DNA of 64,000 nucleotides, taken from positions 4,464,001-4,528,000 of the forward strand of contig OU612065.1 in assembly GCA_914767715.1 (NCBI GenBank), written 5' to 3'. The number at the start of each line of letters is the position of its first letter. Positions within the stretch are counted from its first letter, which is position 1. The position numbers were made by a program, and so were the translations under genes. Below are positions 52,801-64,000 of the stretch, in pieces. Below the pieces are notes generated by a model that saw only the letters and a list, made by a program, of their open reading frames with translations, had not been told where the DNA came from and ran no database searches. Origin of the DNA: Membranipora membranacea (Eukaryota; Bryozoa; Gymnolaemata; Cheilostomatida; Membraniporidae).

Positions 52801-55800
52801 AAGCTCGTATGATGATTTCGTGGGTCTGACAGCCCAAGCCTGATCAAATGCAAGCCTAGAGTAAACGCACTAGGAACAAGCAAATTTTCATTGCGCTGCA
52901 AAGCTTTGCCCGCCAAGTTGGCGAACAATTTTAGTTTGGCCTTTCTATAACAGACATTCAATGAAGGAATTAGTTGAAGAATAAGATTTTTAATGATGCA
53001 GGCACATGTGTGACAGTGTTCTGTTTTATAAACAGACATCTCATGTTGCTAAACATTGCTCAGTAAATATCACCGACATCTCGCAGCTACTGTTTCAGCA
53101 GTTGTGTCGCTGCGGATCACTTGCCAATTAGTAAAAAACAAAGGCGTGCATTGGGTCACATTTTTACAACCTCACATCACCGTACACACGAGACATTTAA
53201 TAGCAGCCTGTAGGATTAGATTTCAGCCATCCTGATCCCAAGCTTTGATAACTCAGTTACCGGTGGGGATAAACATAGCAGAGCTCTCTCATAAACTTTA
53301 AATCACATGCGGATGTTGGGAGATTTTAAGGTCCAGTACTCTGCAGTTTGTCGCTGCGAAACAGTCAGATTCAAGTATGCAGAATTAACAAAATATTTAT
53401 GTGGGCCTCTGAATTGGTTTTTCTAACAGTACAAGTTGTACCAAATCAGCTGTTCATCCCCCTCAGATTCAAATTTATGACCATGCAAAGTAAATAGGGA
53501 ATATTTTGACTGAATTTTGACTTTTGCAACCGTCAAGCTTTGGCTGTCGTCATTTTAATTAATTTGTATCACATCTAGGAATATCAGAGGGAAAGGATAC
53601 AATACATACATCCTTATTTCTGTATATTTTTGGTTGGTCAAATTTTCACGGTTAAAAATTTAAGGAAATATGATCTTGTTGTTGCAGCCATAATTATGAC
53701 CTGCGACTAAGGTGGTGGTTACACGCCCAATTTCACCCCTCCCCCATAATATTTTTGGTGTTTGTTTCAGTTACGCTATTGATCAGTTGAGGGAGAACAA
53801 CTCTTTGCCCATCTATTATTTCCAGAACCTTATAATGTGAGAGCTACAACTGTGTACGCATCCAACCTCACTATCGCAAGTGTGTATGAGAAAAACTTTA
53901 AGCAAAACAAATTTTTTTATTTGTTGTATATTTTTACCTGGGTTAACAGCATCAGTTTTCTTGATGATGATATCTCTGGGTGGGGCGAACCTAGATGAGG
54001 AGCTGGCAAAGGCTTCCTTCCGTTTAGCTGCCGTGTCGTTACGTGGTGGAGCAGGATCCTTTTTGAGCTGAGATTTTCTGTATGAGTGATCGACATCATA
54101 AGATCCAGGTGGTGGCATCGCCTAAAATCATACAAATGCATAAAATGATTTCCACTAATTAAAATATTGAAGTGCAATTTAAAATGTTCAGAGGTAAACT
54201 TTAGGCTAGTTTTTGCTTTGACCGATAGTTATTCCCTGTTTATTAGAACAATTATTTGCTGTGTTTAGGTCAGAATAATTTTTTGCTTTTGATATCTAGA
54301 TTTCTCAAGTGGTGGCACCAACATAATCGCTCTCGTAAGTCGTAACTATTACAATAATCTGCTTTATTTGACTGACAGGTAGACTCTTGTTAGAGCTTTG
54401 CCATGTTTAGATTTTACAGTTAATCGGGTCTGCACTATCTTAGAGAGAAATATTTAGGCAGAGGTGAGTATTTTTTTAGAGATTGTTATAGACACGAAAC
54501 CCTTGAGCATAATTAAGTCAGCCATTGGGTTTTAAGCCTCTTATACTGTATAAACTGTAGGCTAGCATCAATCTAAATCCTAATAGTCAACATGATATGC
54601 CAGATATCTGTTGTTTACATTAGGAGACTTTTTTGTAGCTTGTAAGCTTCAGTAAGCTGAGATATGAAATGCGCCTGTCTTTGAAAATTTATTTGCCATC
54701 AGTAGTAAGTTAGATCATGAATCATAAGGCCTCTGACGAACGAAGTAATAACAAATACCAATCCATACATTGCTCCACAAACGAACACTCTGGTAAGAAT
54801 GTGCAGCAATGTAATCATTCTGTACCCTAATCGATAATCTCTCCCCTACCCTTCCAGACATGACGGCGCTCACCCTACCAAACACCAGATTGTGTAAACA
54901 AATTTTGGAAAAAATCTGAAACACTTTATTAATCTTGCGTTCAAACAAAACAGACGGCACTTTTGAGGTGCTGCTGATAAAAAAACTCTTAACAACCTAT
55001 TAGATATTTCATAAGGGTGTGACAATAAGTGCTGTTGTCCTGATGTAGTTCTTCAATTTAATAAAAACTCTGAGACAAACATATCTTCGCTGTTAACTCT
55101 TCCAAAAATATACTCAATCTTCCTGCTATCATGATGAGAAAAATTGGAGTTGAGTAAGATTTATTTTTGGAATTGAGAGCTTGTTTGGCCGATGAAAAGC
55201 TGCACCTGAAGTGGCGAAACAAGACTGCTCATAGCCAGAGAGCATAGATTTGATTCACTCAAGTGGGTATACAACTTCATTGCATTACCATACTCTGATA
55301 GCGACTCTCTTTGATTTTTCATATCTTTCTCATTTTGCTAACACTGTATGGTCTTATTGAGGAGGTGCTCACTTCAAACCAACTAGAGAGTCTAATAGCT
55401 CTACAAACGGGGCACCAGTACCGGTAGCATATGGATAGATATGTTTGTGTTCTCTTGTGGTTCCTGATTGTTTTATAGAGTCACCTGGCTTATTATGCTT
55501 ATCAGTTTATGACTCGTGAAGTTATATGTCCTGGAAGTGTTATCTTAATTGGCCGTATTTGGGGAGCTGAGGGGCTCATCTGTTGTGGTGACACATTCTG
55601 AATCATTTTTGTTTTCGTGCAAGGTAAATAGTTTGAACACAACCACATTATCCTCGTATCTCTATGTCATAAGCATGACGAATAAAGTCCAGCAGCATGT
55701 GTTTATGTTATGAGCTTTTTCTGCTTCTAATAATTCACATTCTATTTAAAAAAACAGACCTCTTGCGCTTGTTGCTGTGCAATAACTGTTCATTTAAATA

Positions 55801-58458
55801 TTCTGTGACGTTAATGTATCATATTACCATTTGACTCATTTATGATAATTATCATATTTTCATAGTTTGGCTGTTCACCTTGTTAAAATATCAGTCAAGA
55901 AATCAGATATCTAAATTTCAAAATTGTTGGAAGTGTCCTATTTCAACCTTGTATTTATGTTTCATACCTGCTTGAACCTTATCTGGAAAATCTAGACATA
56001 CCCGAGCACTGATCCGGAATTTATGAAAGCCATTGCACTGGGTTGCCGGGTGCAAAATTAAGCAATGAAATCTAATGGAGTTACTTTACCTTAGCCTCCA
56101 CATCTTCGTGTACTCTGTGACTTAGTGAGGAGAAAACTCCCATAGGCTGATTATGTTTGTTGACCTCTCCGACCTTAGCAGCCTCCTTTACTGTGTAATG
56201 AGATGGACCAGGCAGGTAGTAGTCATCTCTTTTCACCATTGGATTAATTCTAGCAGATGTTGTACCAAACACACCCCTTCTTGTACTTTCTATGTATGCT
56301 TTCTTCATGCTGTCCTGTCCGATTCCTGTCTTATTATATGATCCTGGACCTGTAAGCAGGGAACATATCGATAATTATTGTGTTTTGTTATTCAGTAAAA
56401 TATTCATTGGGAATGAAAGGAGGCGATATTGATTTAAAATAGAAGAACAAATAGATCTATAATGGTGTGACATAATACCATTGACCTCACATCACACTTA
56501 CCTGGAGTCTTTCTCACATGATGAGTAGGAGCGAACCTTACAGCTGTCTGTCCGAACGGGCTCCTTTTCAGTCCAGTAATTTTTTTCAGGGCTGTCATAG
56601 CAGATCTTGGGTCATTGTATGTCCCAGGTGGAGGTACAGGGTTCTTAGAGTGACCAAAGCGTCGAGCTTGTGATAGGAAAGGTGGATGCTCAACTTCTAT
56701 ACCTTCTTGGTTTAGTTTTTTTGCCTCAGCCTCGAAGTCACTTTTTATGTCATATCTACCAGGCCCTGGTACTGACTAAAATCAATAGCAACCCATATTA
56801 TAAGTCATAGAAATACCAATAATATTCAATAGTCAAAGAACAAGCTTATGCCCTACAATTGATTTAATTTTTGTGACCAAATAGCCTCAAATATGTATGC
56901 AGCAGCCTAGCAGGTGAATGTAAAAATAGTTGATCGCAAGAGGATTTCTAGTGAATCTTTTGCAGCCTACCTTTTTCTCTTCCTCCTTTACAACCCATTC
57001 ATGATATCTGGGAATCCGAGCATCAAATTTCTTATTTTTGTCATCATCTCTCATGTTTAGATTATCTGGTTTCATCTTCGTATCTGCATGAGGATCATAT
57101 TCACCCGGTCCTGGACCCTTCTTACCACTGAAGTCTGATCGCTTAGTTGAATATTTACCCCAGTGTACTCCTTTATAAGTTTCAGTCACTTTTGTTGCAG
57201 GCTGAAAATCAGAGCAGTAGAATATAAATATGATACTTCAACTCTTGTCAACAAGGGGTTCGGGTATGCTAGCATTTCTGGCTCTGAGATGCGGGAATAG
57301 CAAGTATTTAGCAGTACCTTATCTGCACTGTAGAAAGCTGGTCCGATAGACTTGTCTCTATCCGGAGGCTCCTGTCTTCTCAGTGTTCCATCCTCATTCT
57401 CTTCAAAACCATAAGCCTGCCCTGGTGTAGGTATAGATGGAGCCTCAGGCTTCCTTACTATGACTAGCCGAGGCTAAAACAAAGAGAACACCAGTAGCAA
57501 TTAGAATCGATTGATCGATTGATTTGTATTTTTACATATGATATCATGGCGAGGATCATACTAGCTAACTGTGTGTATGTGTCATTATTCGCAAAGTTGC
57601 CAACCAGATGGCATTACAGTCGACAAAAATGGCTATATTTTCCATAATGCTTTTTTTTACAATTTTTACGACGTTGTTCAAAAAAAGAATCTTTAGAGCC
57701 AATGGTTTATAACTCTACACACCCTGCCTTCTGGAATTATCTGCTTCTTAGATCTTCCATTGACCTCGAGATTTCTAAGCTGATATGTTCCGGGTCCTGG
57801 AGTGAGAGTCTCCTGGTCCACAAATCTCGAGGCTCTGTTTGCCATGGTTGATCCGCCCTATTAAAATTCATTATAATTATCGTGATATCAGGTATGAGTA
57901 AGCAGAATGACTGACGGGAGTAATAAGCCATCAAAACAGCAACACTGATGTACAGTCAAGTAAGAAATGGACGAACCTTGTAATGGTGTCTGCTCAATAT
58001 TCATTTCAATGACGAGTGCAGATCTCAAAAGTAGCAAATAAAATCAACAATCAACAATACCTTAACAGCTTCTCGTATCATATGATTGTCATACTGTCCA
58101 GGTCCAGGGGCAGCAATCGATGTGTCTTGTAAATTGATGTGTGTGTCTCTGCTTGTCATTGATGCAAAAGGTGCATAGCCATCTACAAAAAAGGTGACAA
58201 TAACAAGCTGTTACAATAAGCTATATGCCGCGATATAGACATCATTCATTGCAGCAGATTATTATTATACATTTCCTTTATATGATTTTGAGGTTTAAAA
58301 CTTTACTGATTGGAATTTATTGTTATGCGTTAAGAATTACCTGATCGAATCTTGGATCTATCTGTAAGCTCCACATCATAAGCTCCTGGACCCACATGCT
58401 GACCTGTCGAGCCATTAAGCTTGAAGCTTGGTCTCACAGCTCTATCGTACACCGACAT
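49879..58458 (-). CDS. STPG2: Sperm-tail PG-rich repeat-containing protein 2-like, 10 exons
   Basis: A protein of SHIPPO/PG-rich repeats, a motif found in proteins of sperm tails and cilia that associate with axonemal microtubules. Exons on minus: 58341-58458, 58061-58182, 57723-57857, 57318-57473, 56971-57201, 56502-56775, 56090-56349, 53938-54121, 50808-50929, 49879-50007. Joined: 576 residues (human STPG2 about 459). The N-terminus MSVYDRAVRPSFKLN followed by HVGPGAYDV, and DGYAPFASMTSRD in exon 2, match the start of STPG2. PG-type motifs run throughout: GPGAYDV, PGPGQYDN, PGPGTYQL, GPGPGEYDP, PGPGRYDI, PPPGTYND, GPGSYNKT, LPGPSHYTV, PPPGSYDV, GPAAYEP, PGPGTYE. The C-terminus contains KGTFNATLNNP. 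The protein is basic and probably largely disordered. An acceptor-like TAG just 5' of the start codon suggests an upstream untranslated exon. Confidence 0.92.
50930..53937 (-). other. Large STPG2 intron 8 (3.0 kb)
   Basis: By far the longest intron of this gene; with the 1.7-kb intron before it (54122-56089) it separates the last repeats from the rest. No exon or mobile element could be supported inside. Confidence 0.6.
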
Positions 58459-59401
58459 GACTGCACTCTATTAATAAAAATGATCTGAATCTATAACTGA
58501 AGGGACATACAACATACTATTCGACTGAAAACATGATAGTGGATAGTGGGGTGCCACAACTATTTGATCTTCAGAAACTGTGGCTTCTTATTAAATGAGT
58601 ACCCCATGAGGGAGAGGGAGTTCATTGCTGTACCAGTGAATTATTGACTGTACAGTCTGAAAGTTACACTTATGTTTTCAGCTATGAATAATAGATACAA
58701 CACTCATTTCCAATCATATTCACAATCACAGTGAGTAATGATGGGAACTGGTCAATTGTTGTTGACATATAGGAGATACTGATAGATCAGGGAGAAGATA
58801 GATAGGCGGGAAAATAATATAAAAGATCAGAATTTATTTTGATGTTAACTCTAAGCCATTATTTAGGTTTGAAAATCAACATCTAATGATAACTTACAAT
58901 AAATCCAGATATGAGTTAGCCACTATCCACCAAAGACAACTCTATGCTCATCAGTTTATTAGGAATTTGATCACTGGTCCTCAACACATAACTTTACTTT
59001 CCTTGTTGCTATACAAAATAAACATGGCTGCTGGTAACTATGGATGAAAAGCCTTCCTTTCATTCGGAAGTTTCATCAATACTTCGAATATGTTTATTTA
59101 TAGCCTCCAAATGTCCAAGAGTAGATTAGCTTAATTTCAATCTAGTTTGCAAACTCCTCGAGCCCAAACTCAATCTGGGTTCCCACTCTATATACATGCT
59201 GGAGTTGGAAGGAAAGGAATCACTCTCCAGTTCACTTCAAGGGTATTATAATAAAACCCTTGGTAAGTCCGTATTCCCTTATGAATGACATTACCTTATT
59301 TATTCAAGTTACAGGTCCTCAGTGGTGTATGCAGATCCAGTGGTGGAGTGCATGAGGAAATGTTCAACAGGCACCCACACAGTGACAATGAGTATGACAC
59401 A
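58459..59401. other. STPG2 upstream region
   Basis: No exon supported. It must contain the STPG2 promoter on the minus strand. It ends at the tail repeat of the LINE fragment that follows. Confidence 0.5.
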
Positions 59402-59422
59402 TTACCTCTTACCTCTTACCTC
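59402..59422. repeat. (TTACCTC)3 microsatellite
   Basis: Three tandem 7-bp units followed by TTCTTCTT. Placed like the TTACC repeat behind the other LINE copy. Confidence 0.85.
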
Positions 59423-59547
59423 TTCTTCTTTAGCACGTACTAGAACATTGCGTAAGCGGTACGCCTCATTAATTTTAATCCTTAGCCAGCATGTGATTCA
59501 GGTCTGTCGCCTTGCGACTATTTTGCATAGCATTAATATAAGTGTCA

Positions 59548-60534
59548 TCACTGTGATCCCAGCTTCGCTTTGGTCTCACGAACTGTTTTTGGTAAGAAGC
59601 TGTTATAATACACTGATTTGCTAGCATATATTGTGGGGGGATCTCCCCGAGTCACTGCCCTGGTAACTGCTACATTAGCAGGTCTATCATTTATAAGTTC
59701 ATCATAAGCAGATGTGAGCGATTTGTTGTTTTCCTCATGGGACAGCAGGCGAAGTAACAGAGCATGTCTTATTTTTGTTCGCCTATCGGCTAGGGTTTCT
59801 AATTCTAGTTTTTCACGAGCCTCTGTCACACTATCCCTCCCTTTGAGGGTGGATATAAATCTTATGGCCTTATGTTGCACCATCTCAATGTCATTTATTA
59901 GATAACCTAGTGTCGTATCCCAGACAGAAGCTGCATACTCAACATGAGGTCTACATAGGCTGGTGTAGGCAAGGAGACGAGCGGATGCAGGGGCATCACG
60001 TAGTGCGCGTTTAATCATGCCCAATTGTTTTTTAGCTTTTCCAATCTTACTATGAATGTGATTGTTAAATTTCAAATCCGACTGAAGAATGACGCCTAGG
60101 TAGCGAGTCTCCCGCACAGTCTCTAGGGTTGTCCCGTCTAGCACATAGTTGGTATCAGGGGAAGTCGGAGACTGATTGAAGGGAAGAACTGAACATTTGT
60201 CAACGTTGAAGGACATGCACCACACATTTGCCCATTGCTGAAGTGCATACACATTGTTTTGAAATCTTAATTTGTCTTGAGTATTGTTGACCACCTGGTA
60301 GATGAGGGTGTCATCGGCAAACAGACTAATGTCACAATCAACTTGGTCCGGCAGATCATTAATGTAGGCTAGGAAGAGGGTGGGGCCTAGTACTGACCCC
60401 TGAGGAACCCCAGAAGTTACAGGCAGTTCATATGAAAGTTTCCCTTTAATCCTTACTTTTTGTTTGCGGTCCATAAGGAAGTCATGAATCTTGATTGATG
60501 ATAGGAAAATAAAGTAATAGTCTACTTGCATCAA
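59548..60534 (-). CDS. Partial LINE reverse transcriptase, open frame
   Basis: An uninterrupted 328-codon frame, but only the C-terminal part of a reverse transcriptase. In order: HDFLMDRKQKV, TSGVPQGSVLGPTLFLAYIN, catalytic block SLFADDTLIYQ, WCMSFNVDKC, RYLGVILQSDLKFNNHI, HVEYAASVWD, then the C-terminal TLADRRTKIRHALLLRLLS and YYNSFLPKTVRE. The endonuclease and the first reverse transcriptase blocks are absent and the nominal start codon is artificial, so the copy is not autonomous. The absence of any stop or frameshift suggests that it is younger than the copy at 14085-15026. It is clearly divergent from that copy, so they are different families of the same broad LINE type. Confidence 0.88.
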   Translation of the reverse strand: MMQVDYYFIFLSSIKIHDFLMDRKQKVRIKGKLSYELPVTSGVPQGSVLGPTLFLAYINDLPDQVDCDISLFADDTLIYQVVNNTQDKLRFQNNVYALQQWANVWCMSFNVDKCSVLPFNQSPTSPDTNYVLDGTTLETVRETRYLGVILQSDLKFNNHIHSKIGKAKKQLGMIKRALRDAPASARLLAYTSLCRPHVEYAASVWDTTLGYLINDIEMVQHKAIRFISTLKGRDSVTEAREKLELETLADRRTKIRHALLLRLLSHEENNKSLTSAYDELINDRPANVAVTRAVTRGDPPTIYASKSVYYNSFLPKTVRETKAKLGSQ

Positions 60535-60544
60535 AGGAAGTTAG

Positions 60545-60787
60545 TCTGGGGGTCTTTCAATTAGAAACAGCCAAAATCGCAATCTGATCGTTCGTTCACT
60601 CACATAGTGAGCGATACCTGCTAGGGGTCTCGCTTACGGATCACTCAGTCACTTGATGGAACTATATACATTCTGAGTGAGCATTTTTGTCTAATTGAAA
60701 GACCAAGTGAGTGATAATTTTGAGCGATGGGATAGTGATAACTTGCTTTAGTAATGCATCGCTCTTTCTAATTGAAAGACCCCCAGA
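60545..60787. mobile_element. Inverted-repeat MITE, 243 bp
   Basis: Terminal inverted repeats of 23 bp are perfect: 60545-60567 begins TCTGGGGGTCTTTCAATTAG, and 60765-60787 is its exact reverse complement. A third partial copy of the terminus, CTAATTGAAAGACC, lies inside at 60691-60704. The interior repeats GAGTGAGC/GTGAGCGAT-like words in both directions. No target-site duplication can be read, so one end may have been rearranged. No coding capacity. It touches the truncated 5' end of the LINE fragment. Confidence 0.82.
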
Positions 60788-63555
60788 TATGATTCTTGAC
60801 CTGACTCACTCGGTGTCTATAATATCTGTCATCTGCAACAAACAAAATGGCAAAGATGGCCTAGGAGAAGCAAGACTAGTGGAGGAGCAGCAGCATACAG
60901 GGATGGTTCGTTGGTCAATCCTAGGATTCATCAAGAGAACCTTGCCACCTCAATCCTCTAAATTAAGAACAAAAGCTTGTAAACAGCTATTTCGACCAGT
61001 ACGTGCAGTATTCATCATACGATGTACTAGCCGAGCATCGACTACTAACCTGCAGAGTAACTGCCTGTAACATCAGATGCAATGCGACAAAACCCAGGTC
61101 AATTCCCAGTTATTGCTGCAGAGATTTACACTCTGATAACAAATTGCACATAAAAAACACACACATAGTAGTGATTTCAACTATCAGTGGTATAGTAACA
61201 ATGAGTGTATCTATATATTCCCTGGTGACGGAACATCATGGCGTCCAGGTAGCCTGTAGTTGTACATGATTATTCCTTCCAGTCTGGCTTAGGAGGGATA
61301 TATTGCAAGAGTTATGGTATTGCAAAGAGGGGCAAGAAAATGTCTGTATCGGCGCCTTGATACCTGGCCACAGGGAACAATACTTGTAATAGACATCAGT
61401 ACGTATACGTGCTTAGTCCATTTTTATTTTAGAGACAGAGCATTCAACATTATGACAGCAAAGTTTTCTCCACGATTATTTCTTATCTGGTCTGCGAGCT
61501 GAAGACTTTTGAGGTCTAGATCATTACTGTAAGAGATTACTTCAAGTAACTAGGAGCTTACCATGTCAACTTTATTTTGGTCATACATATAACTATAAAA
61601 TGAGTATACATGGAGAATAAGGGCCTGCTGAGCATCGGTTAGGTGACATGATAATAGCTGATAGAAAAAGATTTCAATGCATTTTGTTTTGTGGGTAGTA
61701 GAGAAAAATGAACTAAAATTCTTCAGATGTTAACAGGTTATTATTATATAAATTTAATTTGGAACCTACATAGATCTCAACGAAACCCACCTATTTCATT
61801 CATTGAACTAGGTAATTTTTTATCCTTGCAGGCGATAGCAGATTATGACGCTGCACCTCAATCCAGGACAGGGGCACAAGATGGGGTATAGTTGTGACCA
61901 CAGGAAAACCAGATTGTTTGTGGGGAATGCGTTCTGGAGCCCTGAAAAGTTGGTTAGTGACATATTTGCTTGGAAATGAAAAGAATCCAGCTTATTGAGA
62001 TTAGACCTGGCCCATGAATAATGTTAGACAATATAATATGCTTCAAATCCGGCAATCGTAAAGATATATAAAAAAAGATGGAGGACAAAAGAGTCCAGCG
62101 AGATCTGTGAATGAATCCCATCCTTGAATATGGGAGGTGTCCAGATTATTGGAAGCAGTTTGGAAGTGAAACCTCATCCCCACCAACTCGGTGCAATGCT
62201 TTCCACTACGTTATTGCTTCAATGGCATATGTCAAATTGGCAGAGGTTGGTTATGCACAACTATCTTGACTTAAGTGGTTTCAGCAATGAGGGAGTTCAT
62301 TGGTTTCAGTCCCAGGATTAGTAACACTGATGACAGTTCCTACGATGACGGTCTCAGTGTGTATGATTCAACATTGTGTCAGCGAGCCGCATACCAAGAA
62401 AAGTTAATTGCACCCATAGCTAATTTCGATCCACACGTATGAAAATGTTGTAAATTTCAACTGTTCAATACCGCTGCCAGAATGCATAAAACCACCATGA
62501 AGATCAATTTGAGATGCTTGATACCTAAATTTTTATCACCTGCGTTGCTATTGATACCAGATTGGTAATTTTGATTGTTAGAAATGGATCTGAATAATAT
62601 GTCATGGTAGTTGTCCACTTTCTCTGCAACGAGAGATAACTCAAAACTGGTTTTCAAAATTGATCGATGAAGCCTTTGATGTGTACAATGAACTAGTGGA
62701 TGACACAATGTCGTAATAAATTTTTGTAGCAGTCATTTAGTTTGACCATTGGTCCTGTGATGATAAAAAAAACCCTAATTTGGTTCACTAATTTCTCTAT
62801 TGTTGTTTGTCATACCCATCTTTTTACAACAGAAGCCGATGTTACATTCTTTCCATTATTACGATTATTGATTCCTCCCCAATTATATAAACAAACTTAA
62901 AGTGAATGATCATTATGAGTTTCATTGTTGATGCACTTATTTATTGAGCTGTGATTGATTGTGGATACACTGTTAGTATAAGGGATGAGATTTACAATAA
63001 AGTGGATTTTACCTTTACAGTCGGAGATAGTAAGTTTGTAGAATAGTTCAGCTATTGTGGATATTGTGATTGGTGCGATCGTGTGAGTACCAGGAGGTGA
63101 AAGGTTGCCGTCTCTTCTGACAGCTTATGAGTGGGTGAGTAGGAATCAACTTTTGGACAATACTCTGTAAATCCTCCTCTTTTGAAGCCTTCAATGCACC
63201 AAATACCAACAATATAAAACATTATTTCATTGACTCATTTGACCATACTGCGGACTCGCTGATTACGCTGGTAGTATTTATGTGCATCGTTAGTATTAAG
63301 TGCTCAGATGGCTGCAAGTGCCAGTTGTTTCATTATATTATCATAAAGTAAAGGAATACTTGATAATGTGATGCTTCAAACTCGCACTTGCAGTCGGCCA
63401 AGCACTTAGACTAGTGCGTCACTGTCAATTAAACAACACTTCAATAATTGTACTCATAGATGACGATTTACAATGTGTCCCTGGTTCATAACATCTAAAG
63501 AATGCTGCATGAATAATATAAATGGTAATGTTGCTTTTTTAGATGGATTTAGAGA
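60788..63555. other. Gap without a supported gene
   Basis: About 2.8 kb, with no exon that I can tie to a product. The longest open frames (60711-61070, 61003-61269) start in or next to the MITE and show no domain. The last part must contain the promoter of the gene that starts at 63556. Confidence 0.5.
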
Positions 63556-63616
63556 ATGGAGGGATCCATTCTAGTGTTACTCAATGCTGTTGTATTCTCT
63601 GTAATACATGGTGCAG
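63556..63616 (+). CDS. Probable first coding exon (signal peptide) of a gene running out of the window
   Basis: ATG at 63556-63558 opens 20 codons reading MEGSILVLLNAVVFSVIHGA, a good signal peptide with a short start, a hydrophobic core and small residues before the likely cleavage site, followed by GTGATG as donor in phase 1. Many secreted and receptor genes have a signal-peptide exon ending in phase 1, so this fits a gene on the plus strand whose other exons lie beyond the window. An acceptor-like TTTAG just before the ATG suggests an upstream leader exon. The product cannot be named. Confidence 0.45.
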
Positions 63617-64000
63617 GTGATGTTCAATTTTAGTCCTCTGTTTCAGTGAATTCTAGGCCCTCAGGTCTCATACTTGTTTGACCAGTGCAGGCATCTTGTA
63701 TGAGTTTACTGAGCTATTGAACTGAACAGCGTTTATCCCATCAAAAAATGTGTGCATGCAATACACAAAGATGAGAGTTAATATGTTTATGGTGATTACA
63801 TATCATACTTAGCCTTGTCATGTGGCTTTATCATACCAACATCAAGAAGATTTTTTTTCTTCTAATAATGCTGACATATTTTCTCCGTGCGCTCTTGTGA
63901 AAAAAAACTAAATTAAACACAGGGCTGATATGATAAGGCTAATCTGCCTATGTTTTGATCCACATATGTAAAGGCCACACCTCTCTTTTGGAATGACTCA
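63617..64000. other. Probable intron, nothing else seen
   Basis: AT-rich sequence with no open exon or repeat. If the exon at 63556-63616 is real, this is the start of its first coding-side intron. Confidence 0.4.

Larger units (their letters stand above)
59402..60544 (-). mobile_element. 5'-truncated LINE copy with TTACCTC-type tail
   Basis: A minus-strand non-LTR retrotransposon relic. The coding part (60534-59548) ends about 120 bp before three tandem TTACCTC units (59402-59422, GAGGTAA on the element strand), taken as the 3' tail. The 5' end is cut off at or next to the inverted-repeat element at 60545-60787. Confidence 0.75.

Noticed and set aside
60788-60900. Missing 5' half of the LINE reverse transcriptase beyond the MITE
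   Set aside because: The minus-strand translation of this stretch contains stops and no reverse transcriptase motif, so a simple insertion into the LINE is not supported by what is visible.
60711-61070. 119-codon open frame on the plus strand
   Set aside because: It starts inside the MITE's right-hand part and runs into unrelated sequence, so it is not a conserved protein.

Overview
This is a stretch of intron-rich, AT-rich nuclear DNA from an animal, most likely an invertebrate. The reasons are: 63 introns can be drawn and all are GT-AG; the genes are metazoan (a netrin receptor UNC5 with Ig, TSP1, ZU5, UPA and death domains; a sperm-tail PG-repeat protein; RAD51D; PPIL2; SAAL1); and there are LINE-type reverse transcriptase relics and short inverted-repeat elements. 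The standard code fits every exon. The phylum cannot be fixed from the sequence alone.

Layout: 1-275 degenerate GGATG-rich repeat; 1055-3662 (+) RAD51D, 7 exons; 4010-11414 (-) PPIL2, 17 exons, tail to tail with RAD51D; 11415-16122 a repeat-rich gap holding a tRNA-derived SINE-like unit, a 5'-truncated LINE with one in-frame stop, and a fold-back repeat; 16123-20252 (+) SAAL1, 11 exons; 21094-23321 (+) an unrecognised secreted cysteine-rich protein, 5 exons; 24350-40063 (-) UNC5, 19 exons; 40064-49878 a gap of nearly 10 kb without a convincing gene, containing a 315-bp inverted-repeat element with a perfect 8-bp target duplication; 49879-58458 (-) STPG2-like, 10 exons; 58459-63555 a second LINE fragment abutting another inverted-repeat element; 63556-63616 (+) a probable signal-peptide first exon of a gene that leaves the window.

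The genes are ordinary unlinked eukaryotic genes, not an operon: homologous-recombination repair (RAD51D), spliceosome-associated U-box cyclophilin (PPIL2), an armadillo-like protein (SAAL1), axon guidance or cell migration (UNC5), cilium or sperm tail (STPG2). All exon joins were checked by hand for reading-frame continuity, and each assembled coding sequence is a whole number of codons. I did not find a convincing new multi-gene system. The least explained items are the cysteine-rich secreted protein, the two inverted-repeat elements, the TTACC-type tails shared by the two LINE fragments, and a perfect 20-bp hairpin inside a PPIL2 intron.
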